Assembly: GCA_041678005.1 (NCBI GenBank)
Contig: JBAYOW010000006.1
Span: forward strand, 1 to 64,000
Reading direction: 5' to 3'
Origin: Sulfurivermis sp041678005
Lineage (GTDB): Bacteria > Pseudomonadota > Gammaproteobacteria > Thiohalomonadales > Thiohalomonadaceae
Length of the DNA: 64,000 nt
In this document: positions 33,304 through 42,421 of the stretch, piece after piece
How positions within the stretch are numbered: the first letter of the stretch is position 1
Layout of the letters: each line of letters opens with the position of its first letter
Notes under the pieces: model-generated
Database searches by the model: none
Seen by the model: the letters and a program-made list of their open reading frames with translations, nothing else
What the model was told of the DNA's origin: nothing
Made by a program: the position numbers and the translations under genes

Positions 33304-34406
33304 ATCCCCCTCGTGTACTCATCATGGCAGGTGGTACTGGTGGCCATGTGTTTCCGGCGCTGGCAGTGGCGCATGAGCTGCTTCGGCTGGGTGCTGAAGT
33401 AAGCTGGCTAGGCACGCGCGCAGGTATTGAAGCGGAATTGGTGCCCAAGGCTGCTATTGATATTGATTACATAAATATTGCTGGTTTACGTGGTAAGGGT
33501 CTGTTGGGCTGGCTGTTGGCACCCTTGCATATCAGCCGAGCATTATGGCAGTCACTTAAAGTGTTGCGTCGGCGTAAGCCGCAGGCAGTACTTGGTCTTG
33601 GCGGATTTGTTAGCGGGCCAGGTGGTGTGGCGGCTTGGCTAAGCGGCTGCCCATTGCTGATCCATGAACAAAATGCAGTGGCTGGCTTGACCAATCGGCT
33701 ATTAAGCAAGATTTCCAAGCAGACCATACAGGCCTTTCCTGGTGCCTTTGTTGAAGCCCCTTGGGTAAGCACTTACGGCAATCCAGTGCGCAAGGAGATC
33801 GTTGCGCTTGATATGCCAGAACAGCGTTATGCCACACATCAGGGCAGACTGCGTTTACTGGTGCTAGGCGGCAGCCTCGGTGCCATGGTCTTGAATGAGA
33901 CCTTGCCGCAGGCGCTGGCTTTATTACCCGATGAGCAGCGGCCTTTAGTGCGGCATCAAAGTGGCCGCTTGCATGTGGAAAAACTGCAGCAGCTTTATGC
34001 TGCAACGGGTGTTAAGGCGGAGATCATGCCTTTTGTTGATGATATGGCAGAGGTCTATGCCTGGGCGGATTTGGTAATTTGTCGTGCTGGCGCGCTGACT
34101 ATCAGTGAGCTGGCCGCGGCTGGCATGGCAGCAGTACTAATCCCATATCCACATGCCGTGGATGATCATCAAATACGTAACGCGGCAGTTCTGGTCGATG
34201 CAGGCGCTGCCTTGCTGATGCCGCAGGATACTCTTGATGCTCATGCACTTGCCGCCCTAATACAAAAATTTTCTGCTGACGTCGTGAGCGGTCGCGAGAG
34301 CTTGTGCCAAATGGCCAGGGCAGCAAGGCAGCAGGCTAAACCAGAAGCCACCGCAATGGTCGCCGAGGCCTGTCTGGCGGCAACATCGAGGAGTGCAGCA
34401 CTATGA
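33300..34406 (+). CDS. murG: Lipid II-forming GlcNAc transferase MurG
   Basis: This 368-residue GT28 enzyme transfers GlcNAc from UDP-GlcNAc to lipid I at the inner membrane. The G loop is MAGGTGGHVFPALAVAHEL (about 9-27). Further motifs are HEQNAVAGLTNRLLSKI and, in the donor-binding half, WADLVICRAGALTISELAAA. Length and position between ftsW and murC are standard. It overlaps both neighbours by four bases. Confidence 0.96.
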   Translation: MNPPRVLIMAGGTGGHVFPALAVAHELLRLGAEVSWLGTRAGIEAELVPKAAIDIDYINIAGLRGKGLLGWLLAPLHISRALWQSLKVLRRRKPQAVLGLGGFVSGPGGVAAWLSGCPLLIHEQNAVAGLTNRLLSKISKQTIQAFPGAFVEAPWVSTYGNPVRKEIVALDMPEQRYATHQGRLRLLVLGGSLGAMVLNETLPQALALLPDEQRPLVRHQSGRLHVEKLQQLYAATGVKAEIMPFVDDMAEVYAWADLVICRAGALTISELAAAGMAAVLIPYPHAVDDHQIRNAAVLVDAGAALLMPQDTLDAHALAALIQKFSADVVSGRESLCQMARAARQQAKPEATAMVAEACLAATSRSAAL

Positions 34407-35842
34407 GCGCAATATGCACGACGACATGCCGTGACAGCAGTCCGATGGGGCGGATACGGCGCATTCATTTTGTCGGTATTGGTGGCTCTGGCATGAGTGG
34501 TATCGCCGAGGTCTTGCTCAATCTTGGCTACGAGGTGTCTGGTTCTGATTTGAGGAAAAATACAGTCACAACTCATTTGGTGAGCTTGGGTGCAAAGCTG
34601 TATATCGGTCATGAGTCGGCCCATGTGGATGGTTGTGATGTGGTCGTGGTATCCACCGCCGTTTCTGCCGATAACCCGGAGATTCTGGCGGCACGAAGAC
34701 TGCGTATTCCTATCGTGCCGCGTGCCGAGATGCTGGCCGAGCTGATGCGCTTTCGTTATGGCATCGCTGTCGCTGGTACTCATGGTAAGACGACGACTAC
34801 TAGTTTGATTACCAGTTTGCTGGCTGAAGGCGGGCTGGATCCAACCTTCGTTATCGGTGGCAAATTAAACAGTGCCGGTACCAATGCACAGTTGGGTGCC
34901 AGTCATTATCTGGTGGCCGAGGCAGATGAAAGTGATGCCTCATTTCTCTATCTGCAACCGATGATGGCTGTGGTTACCAATATAGATGCCGATCATATGG
35001 CTACCTATCAGGGCGATTTTGCTCGCTTGCGCGAGACATTTATCGAGTTTCTCCATCATCTGCCTTTCTATGGCTTGGCGATTTTGTGTCTGGATGATCC
35101 TGTGGTAAGGGAAATTCTGCCGGAGATTGCGCGGCCAGTGCGTACCTATGGCTTGAGTCCGGAGGCAGATGTTTATGCTGTGGATATACGTCAGGATGGA
35201 TTGCTCAATCACTTTCGCGTGATGAGTCGTCAGGGAGGTGCCGGTCTGGATGTAAGTCTGGCCTTGCCTGGTCGGCATAATGTCTTGAATGCACTGGCAG
35301 CGATAGCTGTGGCTTATGAGCTGGGTGTGAGCGATGAGGCCATCAGAAACGCCTTAGCTGTTTTTCAGGGGATAGGTCGCCGCTTTCAATTACATGGCGA
35401 TATTCCCGTGGCTGATGGCATGGTGACTCTGGTGGATGATTATGGACACCATCCACGCGAAGTTGCCGCGACGCTCCAGGCGGCCAATGCCAGCTGGCCT
35501 GAGCGACGCCAGGTTGTGGTGTTTCAGCCACATCGTTACTCACGTACACGTGATCTTTTCGAGGACTTCACGCAAGTGTTGGCCGGCACAGATGTGTTAC
35601 TGATGCTGGAGGTCTATCCCGCTGGAGAGAAGCCAATTCCAGGTGCGGATACACGCTCGCTTTGTCGTGCCATACGTGCCCGTGGTCTGGTGGATCCAAT
35701 CTTTGTTGAACGGCCTGAGGATCTGTTTTCTGCCTTGCGCGGTGTATTGCGCGCAGGGGATGTGTTGTTGACACTTGGTGCTGGTGATATCGGTGCTGTG
35801 GCCAATTCATTGCCGCAGAAATTGCTGGAGGCAGCTACATGA
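34403..35842 (+). CDS. murC: UDP-MurNAc:L-alanine ligase MurC
   Basis: This 479-residue ligase adds the first L-Ala to UDP-MurNAc. It has the Rossmann motif RIHFVGIGGSGMSGIAEVL near residue 20, P-loop AGTHGKTTTTSL near 125, and C-terminal motifs VDDYGHHPREVAAT and FQPHRYSRT. The ATG at 34403 overlaps the murG stop and has GAGGAG nine bases upstream. It adds about 14 residues relative to a later ATG at 34445. Confidence 0.95.
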   Translation: MSAICTTTCRDSSPMGRIRRIHFVGIGGSGMSGIAEVLLNLGYEVSGSDLRKNTVTTHLVSLGAKLYIGHESAHVDGCDVVVVSTAVSADNPEILAARRLRIPIVPRAEMLAELMRFRYGIAVAGTHGKTTTTSLITSLLAEGGLDPTFVIGGKLNSAGTNAQLGASHYLVAEADESDASFLYLQPMMAVVTNIDADHMATYQGDFARLRETFIEFLHHLPFYGLAILCLDDPVVREILPEIARPVRTYGLSPEADVYAVDIRQDGLLNHFRVMSRQGGAGLDVSLALPGRHNVLNALAAIAVAYELGVSDEAIRNALAVFQGIGRRFQLHGDIPVADGMVTLVDDYGHHPREVAATLQAANASWPERRQVVVFQPHRYSRTRDLFEDFTQVLAGTDVLLMLEVYPAGEKPIPGADTRSLCRAIRARGLVDPIFVERPEDLFSALRGVLRAGDVLLTLGAGDIGAVANSLPQKLLEAAT

Positions 35843-36744
35843 TGGCGGCTGACTACAGATATGAGTTGCAAGGTATTTTGCGTGAGCACGAGCCTATGTC
35901 ACGCCATACTACCTGGCGTGTGGGCGGTCCGGCCGATCGTTATTACCAACCGGCAGATATTGCAGATCTGGCTGGGTTCGTTGCTGGCTTGCCGGCAGAT
36001 GAGCCGGTGTTTTGGTTGGGGCTGGGGAGCAATCTGCTGGTGCGTGATGGTGGCCTACGCGGCACGGTGATCGCAACGGCCAATCTGCTTGATGGCATCG
36101 AACAAATTGATGCGCTGACGGTGCGCGTCGAGGCAGGTGTGCCTTGCGCCATTGTGGCACGTTTTTGTGCGCGGCTCGGGCTGGTAGGTGCTGAGTTTTT
36201 TGCCGGCATACCTGGCACCTTGGGTGGGGCATTGGCGATGAATGCAGGTGCTTTTGCTGGCGAGACCTGGTCTCTGGTGCAGCAGGTGGAAACTCTTGCT
36301 CGCAGTGGCCAGCTGCATGTGCGCACGCCAGCTGATTATCGAATTGCCTATCGTGAGGTGCATGGCCCAAGCGATGAGTGGTTTGTTGCCGCCAGTTTGC
36401 GTTTGCAGAAAGGTGATGCGGCTGCAGCTGGTGTGCGGATACGTGAGTTGCTTAGCAAACGCTCGGCCAGTCAGCCTACGAGTCAGGCAAATGCTGGTTC
36501 TGTCTTCCGTAATCCGCCTGGTGAGCATGCCGCCCGCCTGATCGAATCGTGTGGTCTGAAAGGGCACTGTATAGGTGCTGCCTGTGTATCGACAAAACAC
36601 GCCAATTTTATTGTCAATACAGGCAAGGCTACTGCGGCAGATATTGAGACGCTGATTGAACATGTGGCAGCCACGGTAAAGCAACAATGCTCTGTTGAGT
36701 TGCAAGCGGAAGTACATATTGTCGGAGAGCGTGAGCATGGTTAA
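35839..36744 (+). CDS. murB: UDP-N-acetylenolpyruvoylglucosamine reductase MurB
   Basis: This 301-residue FAD enzyme makes UDP-MurNAc with NADPH. The FAD-binding part has LGLGSNLLVRDGGLRG near 56-71 and FFAGIPGTLGGALAMNAGAF. The catalytic Ser is in NAGSVFRNP near 219, and the end EVHIVGE contains the conserved Glu. The length and lack of an extra C-terminal domain match the shorter type II form rather than the longer E. coli form. Two ATGs in a row overlap the murC stop. Confidence 0.93.
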   Translation: MMAADYRYELQGILREHEPMSRHTTWRVGGPADRYYQPADIADLAGFVAGLPADEPVFWLGLGSNLLVRDGGLRGTVIATANLLDGIEQIDALTVRVEAGVPCAIVARFCARLGLVGAEFFAGIPGTLGGALAMNAGAFAGETWSLVQQVETLARSGQLHVRTPADYRIAYREVHGPSDEWFVAASLRLQKGDAAAAGVRIRELLSKRSASQPTSQANAGSVFRNPPGEHAARLIESCGLKGHCIGAACVSTKHANFIVNTGKATAADIETLIEHVAATVKQQCSVELQAEVHIVGEREHG

Positions 36745-37660
36745 GGCGCACACGGCAAATGACTTCGGCAAGGTGGCTGTTTTGATGGGTGGCTGGTCGG
36801 CCGAGCGGGAGATTTCGTTGCGCAGTGGCGCTGCTGTATTAGCAGCGCTGCAGCGGTGCGGCATAGATGCGCATGGTATTGATGCCGACCATGACGTTTT
36901 GCAAAGACTGATTGGACAAGACTTTTCCCGCGTATTCATCGTTTGGCATGGCCGTGGCGGTGAAAGTGGTGAGTTGCAGGGCGCACTTGATTTGTTACAG
37001 CTGCCTTATACCGGAAGCGGCGTGCTTGCTTCGGCCCTGGGCATGGATAAGTGGCGCAGTAAATTGGTTTGGCAGGCAGCCGGTTTGCCTACACCAGAAT
37101 TCAGCTTGCTTGATGGGCAAAGTGATTTTGCTGCGGTCGAGCAAAGACTTGGCTTGCCATTGTTTGTTAAGCCAGCCAATGAAGGTTCCAGTATCGGTAT
37201 CAGCAAAGTGACTGTGGCAGGTGATACATCAAATGCATATGCCAAGGCAGCCAAGTACGACAGCCTGGTGTTGGCCGAGCAGTTTATCGGCGGTGGAGAT
37301 TATACCGTGGCAATTCTGGGTACACGCGCCCTGCCTGTAGTACGCATCGTGCCAGCGACAGATTTTTATGATTATGAGGCCAAGTACAGTCGCGCGGACA
37401 CGCGCTATTTGTGCCCATGTGGTTTGTCAGTTGAACAAGAGGAATCAATGCAGAAGGTGGCATTGCAGGCCTTTGCCTTGTTGGGATGCGATGGTTGGGG
37501 GCGTGTGGATTTTTTGCTCGATGAGCATGGTCGGCCATTTGTGCTTGAGGTCAATACCGTGCCTGGCATGACCGATCACAGTCTGGTGCCAATGGCAGCA
37601 CGGGCGGCAGGTATCGGTTTCGATGAGCTGGTGTGGCAGATCCTGGCAGGGAGTCTGTGA
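36737..37660 (+). CDS. ddl: D-alanine-D-alanine ligase (DdlB type)
   Basis: This 307-residue ATP-grasp ligase makes the D-Ala-D-Ala dipeptide used by MurF. Motifs are VLMGGWSAEREISLRSGAAV (near 14-33), HGRGGESGELQGALDLLQLP, PLFVKPANEGSSIGISKV and EVNTVPGMTDHSLVPMAARA near the C-terminus. The ATG at 36737 has GGAG at 36724-36727 and overlaps the murB stop by eight bases; the GTG at 36731 is a weaker alternative. Confidence 0.95.
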   Translation: MVKAHTANDFGKVAVLMGGWSAEREISLRSGAAVLAALQRCGIDAHGIDADHDVLQRLIGQDFSRVFIVWHGRGGESGELQGALDLLQLPYTGSGVLASALGMDKWRSKLVWQAAGLPTPEFSLLDGQSDFAAVEQRLGLPLFVKPANEGSSIGISKVTVAGDTSNAYAKAAKYDSLVLAEQFIGGGDYTVAILGTRALPVVRIVPATDFYDYEAKYSRADTRYLCPCGLSVEQEESMQKVALQAFALLGCDGWGRVDFLLDEHGRPFVLEVNTVPGMTDHSLVPMAARAAGIGFDELVWQILAGSL

Positions 37661-38364
37661 TGGCTAAAAAACGTCAGGCCAAACGTAAGCAAGACAAGCA
37701 GAAGTTCAGCTTGTGGTTGGGTTATCTGATGGGGGTGGCGGGTTTGGTTACCTTGCTTGGCCTGTTTGGCAGTGCTGCCTGGTGGCTGGCGCAACCTGAA
37801 CATTTGCCTTTGCGTATTGTGCGCGTGCAGGGTGATCTGCAGCATGTTTCCGCAGAGGAAATTCGTGCTGCAGTCCTGCCTTATACAGATGCCGGCTTTT
37901 TATATGTAGATATCAATGCCGTGCGTAGCGCCCTGGAAGAGTTGCCCTGGGTATACGGTGTGCAGGTGCGTCGTACCTGGCCAGATGTATTGCACTTGCA
38001 GGTGCAGGAGCAGCAGGCTCTGGCCAGATGGGGTGATGGCGGGCTGGTAAACCAGGAAGGCAAGGTCTTTTATCCGGCAAATGTGAGTAGCGAATATTTG
38101 CCTGTTTTGCGTGGACCGCAAGGAACTTCGGTAATGGTGACTACACAGTTTATCGAGTTGCAGCATGCGTTGTGGGATTTGCAGATCAACATTGCCGAGG
38201 TGGTAATGGATGAAAGGCGCTCCTGGCGTTTGCGCCTGGATAATGGTCTGGAATTAATGCTTGGACGTAATGGACATCCAGCACGGATGGAGCGTTTCAG
38301 GAGAGCATGGCCGCATGTTTTGGCGCCACGTAGCGCCACAGTAGAGCGGGTTGATTTGCGTTAA
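37660..38364 (+). CDS. ftsQ: Cell division protein FtsQ
   Basis: This 234-residue bitopic protein has a basic cytoplasmic N-terminus (MAKKRQAKRKQDKQK), a membrane helix (about 22-46), a POTRA domain (LPLRIVRVQGDLQHVSAEEI and following to about 115) and a beta domain. It joins FtsL and FtsB in the divisome. The ATG shares a base with the ddl TGA (TGATG) and has GGGAG about nine bases upstream. A 51-base gap follows before ftsA. Confidence 0.93.
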   Translation: MAKKRQAKRKQDKQKFSLWLGYLMGVAGLVTLLGLFGSAAWWLAQPEHLPLRIVRVQGDLQHVSAEEIRAAVLPYTDAGFLYVDINAVRSALEELPWVYGVQVRRTWPDVLHLQVQEQQALARWGDGGLVNQEGKVFYPANVSSEYLPVLRGPQGTSVMVTTQFIELQHALWDLQINIAEVVMDERRSWRLRLDNGLELMLGRNGHPARMERFRRAWPHVLAPRSATVERVDLR

Positions 38365-38415
38365 GCCAATGGCTTTGCCGTGCAGTTCAGGCAGTCATAG
38401 GGAGCAGGAGTAAGC

Positions 38416-39651
38416 ATGTCCAGAAAAGGTGAAAAAAATTTGATTGTCGCCCTTGATATTGGCACTTCCAAGGTGGTGGCGATCGTGGGCGAGATTACAG
38501 CGAATAATGAAATCGATATTGTCGGTATAGGCTCCAACCCATCGCGTGGCTTAAAAAAAGGCGTGGTGGTGAACATCGAGTCAACGGTGCAGTCCATTCA
38601 GCGTGCCATAGAGGAGGCCGAGCTGATGGCTGGCTGTCAGATCCATTCGGTCTATGCGGGTATAGCAGGGAGCCATATTCGTAGTTTGAATTCCAATGGT
38701 GTGGTGGCGATTCGCGACAAGGAAGTAACCCAGGGCGATATGGAGCGCGTCATTGATGCGGCGCGTGCGGTGGCCATCCCGGCCGATCAAAAAATACTTC
38801 ATGTTTTAACGCAGGAATTTGTAGTCGATGCACAGGAAGGTATTCGTGAGCCGATAGGCATGTCCGGCGTGCGCCTGGAGACCAGGGCACATCTGGTGAC
38901 AGGTGCCGTGAGCGCAGCACAAAACATTATCAAATGCGTACGTCGTTGTGGTCTTGAAGTTGACAACATCATCCTGGAGCAGCTGGCTTCCAGTTATGCC
39001 GTGTTGTCAGAGGACGAAAAAGAATTAGGCGTGTGCCTGGTTGATATAGGCAGCGGCACAACCGATATCGCCGTATTTACCGAAGGGGCAATTCGTCATA
39101 CAGCGGTAATTCCAATTGCAGGCGACCAGGTTACCAATGATATTGCCGTGGCTCTGCGTACACCAACTCAACATGCCGAGGATATCAAGATCAAATACGG
39201 TTGTGCGCTGGCGCAGCTGACCAGCGCCGATGAGACCATTGAGGTGCCCAGTGTGGGCGATCGACCAGCGCGCCGTCTGGCACGCCAGACCCTGGCAGAT
39301 GTTGTGGAACCACGTTATGAGGAGTTGTTCAGTCTGGTTGAGGCTGAGTTACGCCGTAGTGGGTTTGCTGATTTGTGTGCGGCAGGTGTGGTGCTGACTG
39401 GTGGCTCGGCCAAGATGGAAGGGGTGGTGGATTTGGCAGAAGAAATTTTTCATATGCCGGTAAGACTTGGTCTGCCGCAGGGCGTTTTTGGTCTGGTGGA
39501 TGTGGTGCGTAACCCTATTTATTCAACGGGGGTTGGGTTGTTGTTGTTTGGCTTGCAGGGGCGTGGCAGTGGGATGACGGAGACATATGGTGGCAGCAGC
39601 ATTGCCAGTGTATTCCAGCGGATGAAGAGCTGGTTCCAGGGAAGTTTTTAA
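38416..39651 (+). CDS. ftsA: Cell division protein FtsA
   Basis: This 411-residue actin-like ATPase ties FtsZ to the membrane. It has phosphate-1 motif LIVALDIGTSKVVAIVGE near 9-26, the SHS2/1C region (HIRSLNSNGVVAIRDKEVTQ), phosphate-2 LVDIGSGTTDIAVF near 205, adenosine motif VVLTGGSAKMEGV and the C-terminal amphipathic membrane-targeting helix (SVFQRMKSWFQGSF). AGGAG lies five bases before the ATG. Confidence 0.97.
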   Translation: MSRKGEKNLIVALDIGTSKVVAIVGEITANNEIDIVGIGSNPSRGLKKGVVVNIESTVQSIQRAIEEAELMAGCQIHSVYAGIAGSHIRSLNSNGVVAIRDKEVTQGDMERVIDAARAVAIPADQKILHVLTQEFVVDAQEGIREPIGMSGVRLETRAHLVTGAVSAAQNIIKCVRRCGLEVDNIILEQLASSYAVLSEDEKELGVCLVDIGSGTTDIAVFTEGAIRHTAVIPIAGDQVTNDIAVALRTPTQHAEDIKIKYGCALAQLTSADETIEVPSVGDRPARRLARQTLADVVEPRYEELFSLVEAELRRSGFADLCAAGVVLTGGSAKMEGVVDLAEEIFHMPVRLGLPQGVFGLVDVVRNPIYSTGVGLLLFGLQGRGSGMTETYGGSSIASVFQRMKSWFQGSF

Positions 39652-39696
39652 CTTTTTTGCCAATAGGCAAATTCAATACAGCCGAGGAGATAGATC

Positions 39697-40851
39697 ATGT
39701 TCGAATTAATGGATACACAAACACAAAATGCGGTAAACAAGGTTATCGGCGTGGGTGGCGGTGGCGGTAATGCTGTCGACCATATGTTGCTCCAGGAGGT
39801 TGATGGCGTTGATTTTATCTGCGCCAATACTGATGCTCAGGTATTGAAAAAATCAAGCGCACGTACCGTGTTGCAACTTGGTGGCGCGGTAACCAAGGGC
39901 TTGGGAGCAGGCGCCAACCCTGAAGTGGGCCGTCAGGCGGCGCTTGAGGATCGTGAGCGCATTGTCGAGGTGTTGGAAGGCGCTGATATGGTCTTCATCA
40001 CCGCGGGCATGGGCGGCGGTACCGGTACTGGTGCTGCACCCATCGTGGCACAGGTGGCCAAGGAGCTGGGCATACTTACAGTTGCGGTTGTCACCAAGCC
40101 TTTCCCTTTTGAAGGCAAGAAGCGCATGCAGGTGGCGGATGATGGTATTAATGAGCTGAAGCAATACGTGGACTCATTGATCACTATTCCGAACGAGAAA
40201 TTGTTGTCCGTACTGGGCAAGCAGATTACCTTGCTCGATGCCTTCAAGGCGGCCAATGATGTATTGCTTGGTGCGGTGCAGGGAATTGCCGAGCTGATCA
40301 CCCGTCCTGGATTGATGAATGTCGATTTTGCCGATGTGCGTACAGTGATGTCGGAAATGGGTATGGCGATGATGGGCAGTGGTATTGGTACTGGTGAAAA
40401 CAGGGCCAAAGAGGCGGCACAGATGGCTATTGCCAGCCCGCTGCTGGAAGATGTTGATCTATCTGGTGCCCGCGGTATTCTAGTCAATGTGACCGCAGGC
40501 TTTGATTTGTCGATTGGTGAATTCGAGGAAGTGGGCAATACCATCAAGGCCTTTGCTTCAGAGCATGCTACTGTGGTGATTGGTACGGCCATCGAGCCAG
40601 AAATGTCGGGCGAGTTACGGGTAACTGTGGTTGCCACTGGCCTTGGTCAGGCTGAGGCAGTGCCAGCCGAACAGCCGGTACGTCTGGTAGTCAATCGTTC
40701 TGATGCAAGTAGTGAGGTTGACTATGGTGTGCTGGATCGTCCTACCGTGTTGCGTAATCAGCCGCCAAGCCAAGAACGTTTCAGTCGGGAAGGCGGTGGT
40801 GATCTTGATTATCTGGATATCCCGGCATTTTTGCGCCGCCAGGCTGATTGA
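39697..40851 (+). CDS. ftsZ: Cell division GTPase FtsZ
   Basis: This 384-residue tubulin-like GTPase forms the division ring. Motifs are IGVGGGGGNAVDHML near 17-31, the signature GMGGGTGTGAAPIVAQVAKE near 104-123, and the synergy loop NVDFADVRTVM. The conserved C-terminal peptide (DYLDIPAFLRRQ) that binds FtsA and ZipA is present after a short linker. GAGGAG lies seven bases before the ATG. Confidence 0.98.
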   Translation: MFELMDTQTQNAVNKVIGVGGGGGNAVDHMLLQEVDGVDFICANTDAQVLKKSSARTVLQLGGAVTKGLGAGANPEVGRQAALEDRERIVEVLEGADMVFITAGMGGGTGTGAAPIVAQVAKELGILTVAVVTKPFPFEGKKRMQVADDGINELKQYVDSLITIPNEKLLSVLGKQITLLDAFKAANDVLLGAVQGIAELITRPGLMNVDFADVRTVMSEMGMAMMGSGIGTGENRAKEAAQMAIASPLLEDVDLSGARGILVNVTAGFDLSIGEFEEVGNTIKAFASEHATVVIGTAIEPEMSGELRVTVVATGLGQAEAVPAEQPVRLVVNRSDASSEVDYGVLDRPTVLRNQPPSQERFSREGGGDLDYLDIPAFLRRQAD

Positions 40852-40888
40852 GTGTCTTTGCCAGGGGATTTGCCGGATTGTGACGCTA

Positions 40889-40915
40889 GGCATGAACATG
40901 CCCCTGTGCTATAGT
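40889..40915 (+). promoter_or_regulatory. Inverted repeat and -10-like site before lpxC
   Basis: GGCATGAACATGCC (40889-40902) is a six-bp inverted repeat with a two-base centre. TATAGT at 40910-40915 looks like a -10 with the repeat lying where a -35 would be, and no consensus -35 is visible. It may be a promoter for lpxC with an operator, or a weak stem ending the ftsZ transcript. Confidence 0.35.
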
Positions 40916-40980
40916 TTTGCGCGATTTGGTAGGTGTAACTACTTGTTGCCATAGGTAACTCTAATGGAACATAGAGCAAA

Positions 40981-41892
40981 ATGATAAGGCAAAGAACTTT
41001 AAAAAATGTGATTCGCGCAACTGGTGTGGGTTTGCATACGGGTGAGAAAGTGTATCTCACCCTGCGGCCAGCGCCGGTTGACACCGGCATCATCTTTCGT
41101 CGCATCGATCTCAATCCACCTGTCGAGATTGAGGCCAAGGCCGAGAATGTTGGTGACACCACCATGTCCAGTACCTTGACGAAGGATAATGTGCGGATAT
41201 CCACCGTCGAACATATGTTGTCTGCCCTGGCTGGTCTTGGTATTGATAATGCGTATATTGATGTGAGTGCCGCAGAAGTGCCAATCATGGATGGTAGCGC
41301 TGGTCCTTTTGTTTTTCTCATCCAGTCTGCCGGTATCGTCGAACAGTCTGCAGCCAAGCGTTTTATCCGCATCAAAAGCAAAATACGTATTGAAGATGGC
41401 GACCGTTGGGTGCAGTTTGAGCCATTTGATGGATTCAAGGTTGCCATGGAGATTGATTTTGAACATCCTGCCTTTCGTGGCCGCAGTCAACACGCCTGTA
41501 TCGATTTCTCAACTACATCTTTCGTCAAGGAAGTAAGCCGTGCCCGCACCTTTGGCTTTATGAGCCAGTTAGAGATGTTGCGTAGCCGCAATCTGGCTTT
41601 GGGCGGCAGTCTGGATAATGCCATTGTGGTGGATGACTATCGCATCTTGAATGAAGATGGTTTGCGTTACGATGATGAATTTGTTAAGCACAAAGTTCTG
41701 GATGCAATTGGCGACCTGTATTTGCTTGGCTGTAGTCTGATAGGTGCTTTCAGTGGCTATAAGTCAGGCCATGAACTGAACAATAAATTATTGCGCAAGC
41801 TGCTGGCGGAAAAGGATGCCTGGGAAGAAGTTACTTTCGATGAACCACAACAAGTGCCTATCTCCTATATCCAGCCAGTTGCTGCTGTTTGA
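40981..41892 (+). CDS. lpxC: UDP-3-O-acyl-N-acetylglucosamine deacetylase LpxC
   Basis: This 303-residue zinc enzyme carries out the committed step of lipid A synthesis, so the cell makes an outer membrane with LPS. Zn and catalytic residues are in STVEHMLSALAG (Glu-His near 77-78) and HKVLDAIGDLYLLG (His and Asp near 237-241), with HELNNKLLRKLL near the C-terminus. Length is normal. Only seven bases separate its stop from the convergent dciA-like gene. Confidence 0.97.
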   Translation: MIRQRTLKNVIRATGVGLHTGEKVYLTLRPAPVDTGIIFRRIDLNPPVEIEAKAENVGDTTMSSTLTKDNVRISTVEHMLSALAGLGIDNAYIDVSAAEVPIMDGSAGPFVFLIQSAGIVEQSAAKRFIRIKSKIRIEDGDRWVQFEPFDGFKVAMEIDFEHPAFRGRSQHACIDFSTTSFVKEVSRARTFGFMSQLEMLRSRNLALGGSLDNAIVVDDYRILNEDGLRYDDEFVKHKVLDAIGDLYLLGCSLIGAFSGYKSGHELNNKLLRKLLAEKDAWEEVTFDEPQQVPISYIQPVAAV

Positions 41893-41899
41893 AAGTTTT

Positions 41900-42340
41900 T
41901 TATCGATCTTGCTTAGCTCTGCTGGCCAGCCGCTGCAAGGCATGACGTAGTGCTGGATGATCAATATTATCTGCCAGTGCGTCCAGGATGGCGGCATTTT
42001 CCATAGAAAGGGTCATAGGCCGAAGGATTGGTTTGTCAGGCTCGGCCCGTGGCGCTACATGTATCTTAAGTCGTTGCAGTTGCGAGATATGAGTGGTTTC
42101 ATGTAGACATTGCAGTAGTTGTGGGGTGAGATAGCGGAAGCGAGTAGCCCAAATAGCAGAGTCGGTCTGGACTATCAGCGTTTTGTCAGTAAAAGCGGCA
42201 ACCTGGATGTGCTTGGCAGCCTCGTTATCAAGACAGCGACGCAGCTGAGTTGTCAGAGACTGAAGCAGCCTCACCTGCTCTAGTAGCTGTGCAGTGTGAC
42301 CGACACCCAATAATGACTGTACTGAACGTGGCATCCTCAT
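41900..42340 (-). CDS. DciA-like protein (DUF721)
   Basis: This 146-residue protein has a DUF721 N-terminal domain. The recognised stretch is SLTTQLRRCLDNEAAKHIQV followed by LIVQTDSAIWATRFRYLTPQ. DUF721 proteins include DciA, which helps load the DnaB replicative helicase in bacteria without DnaC. A dciA-type gene opposite lpxC and beside an M23 peptidase and secA is a common arrangement in gammaproteobacteria. The C-terminal part (about 95-146) is not conserved. A later ATG at 42334 is also possible. Confidence 0.75.
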   Translation of the reverse strand: MRMPRSVQSLLGVGHTAQLLEQVRLLQSLTTQLRRCLDNEAAKHIQVAAFTDKTLIVQTDSAIWATRFRYLTPQLLQCLHETTHISQLQRLKIHVAPRAEPDKPILRPMTLSMENAAILDALADNIDHPALRHALQRLASRAKQDR

Positions 42341-42347
42341 AGGCCAA

Positions 42348-42368
42348 AGTATATACTGAAAATATACT
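42348..42368. promoter_or_regulatory. Inverted repeat between divergent dciA-like and M23 genes
   Basis: AGTATAT (42348-42354) and ATATACT (42362-42368) form a dyad in the 81-base gap between the divergent genes. Each arm holds a TATACT-like hexamer in opposite orientation, so the repeat may simply be two face-to-face -10 elements. No consensus -35 was found. Confidence 0.35.
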
Positions 42369-42421
42369 CTTTATGGTTGCGTGGTTGGATATGAGTAGTT
42401 TAACTATTGGATAGGAAGCTA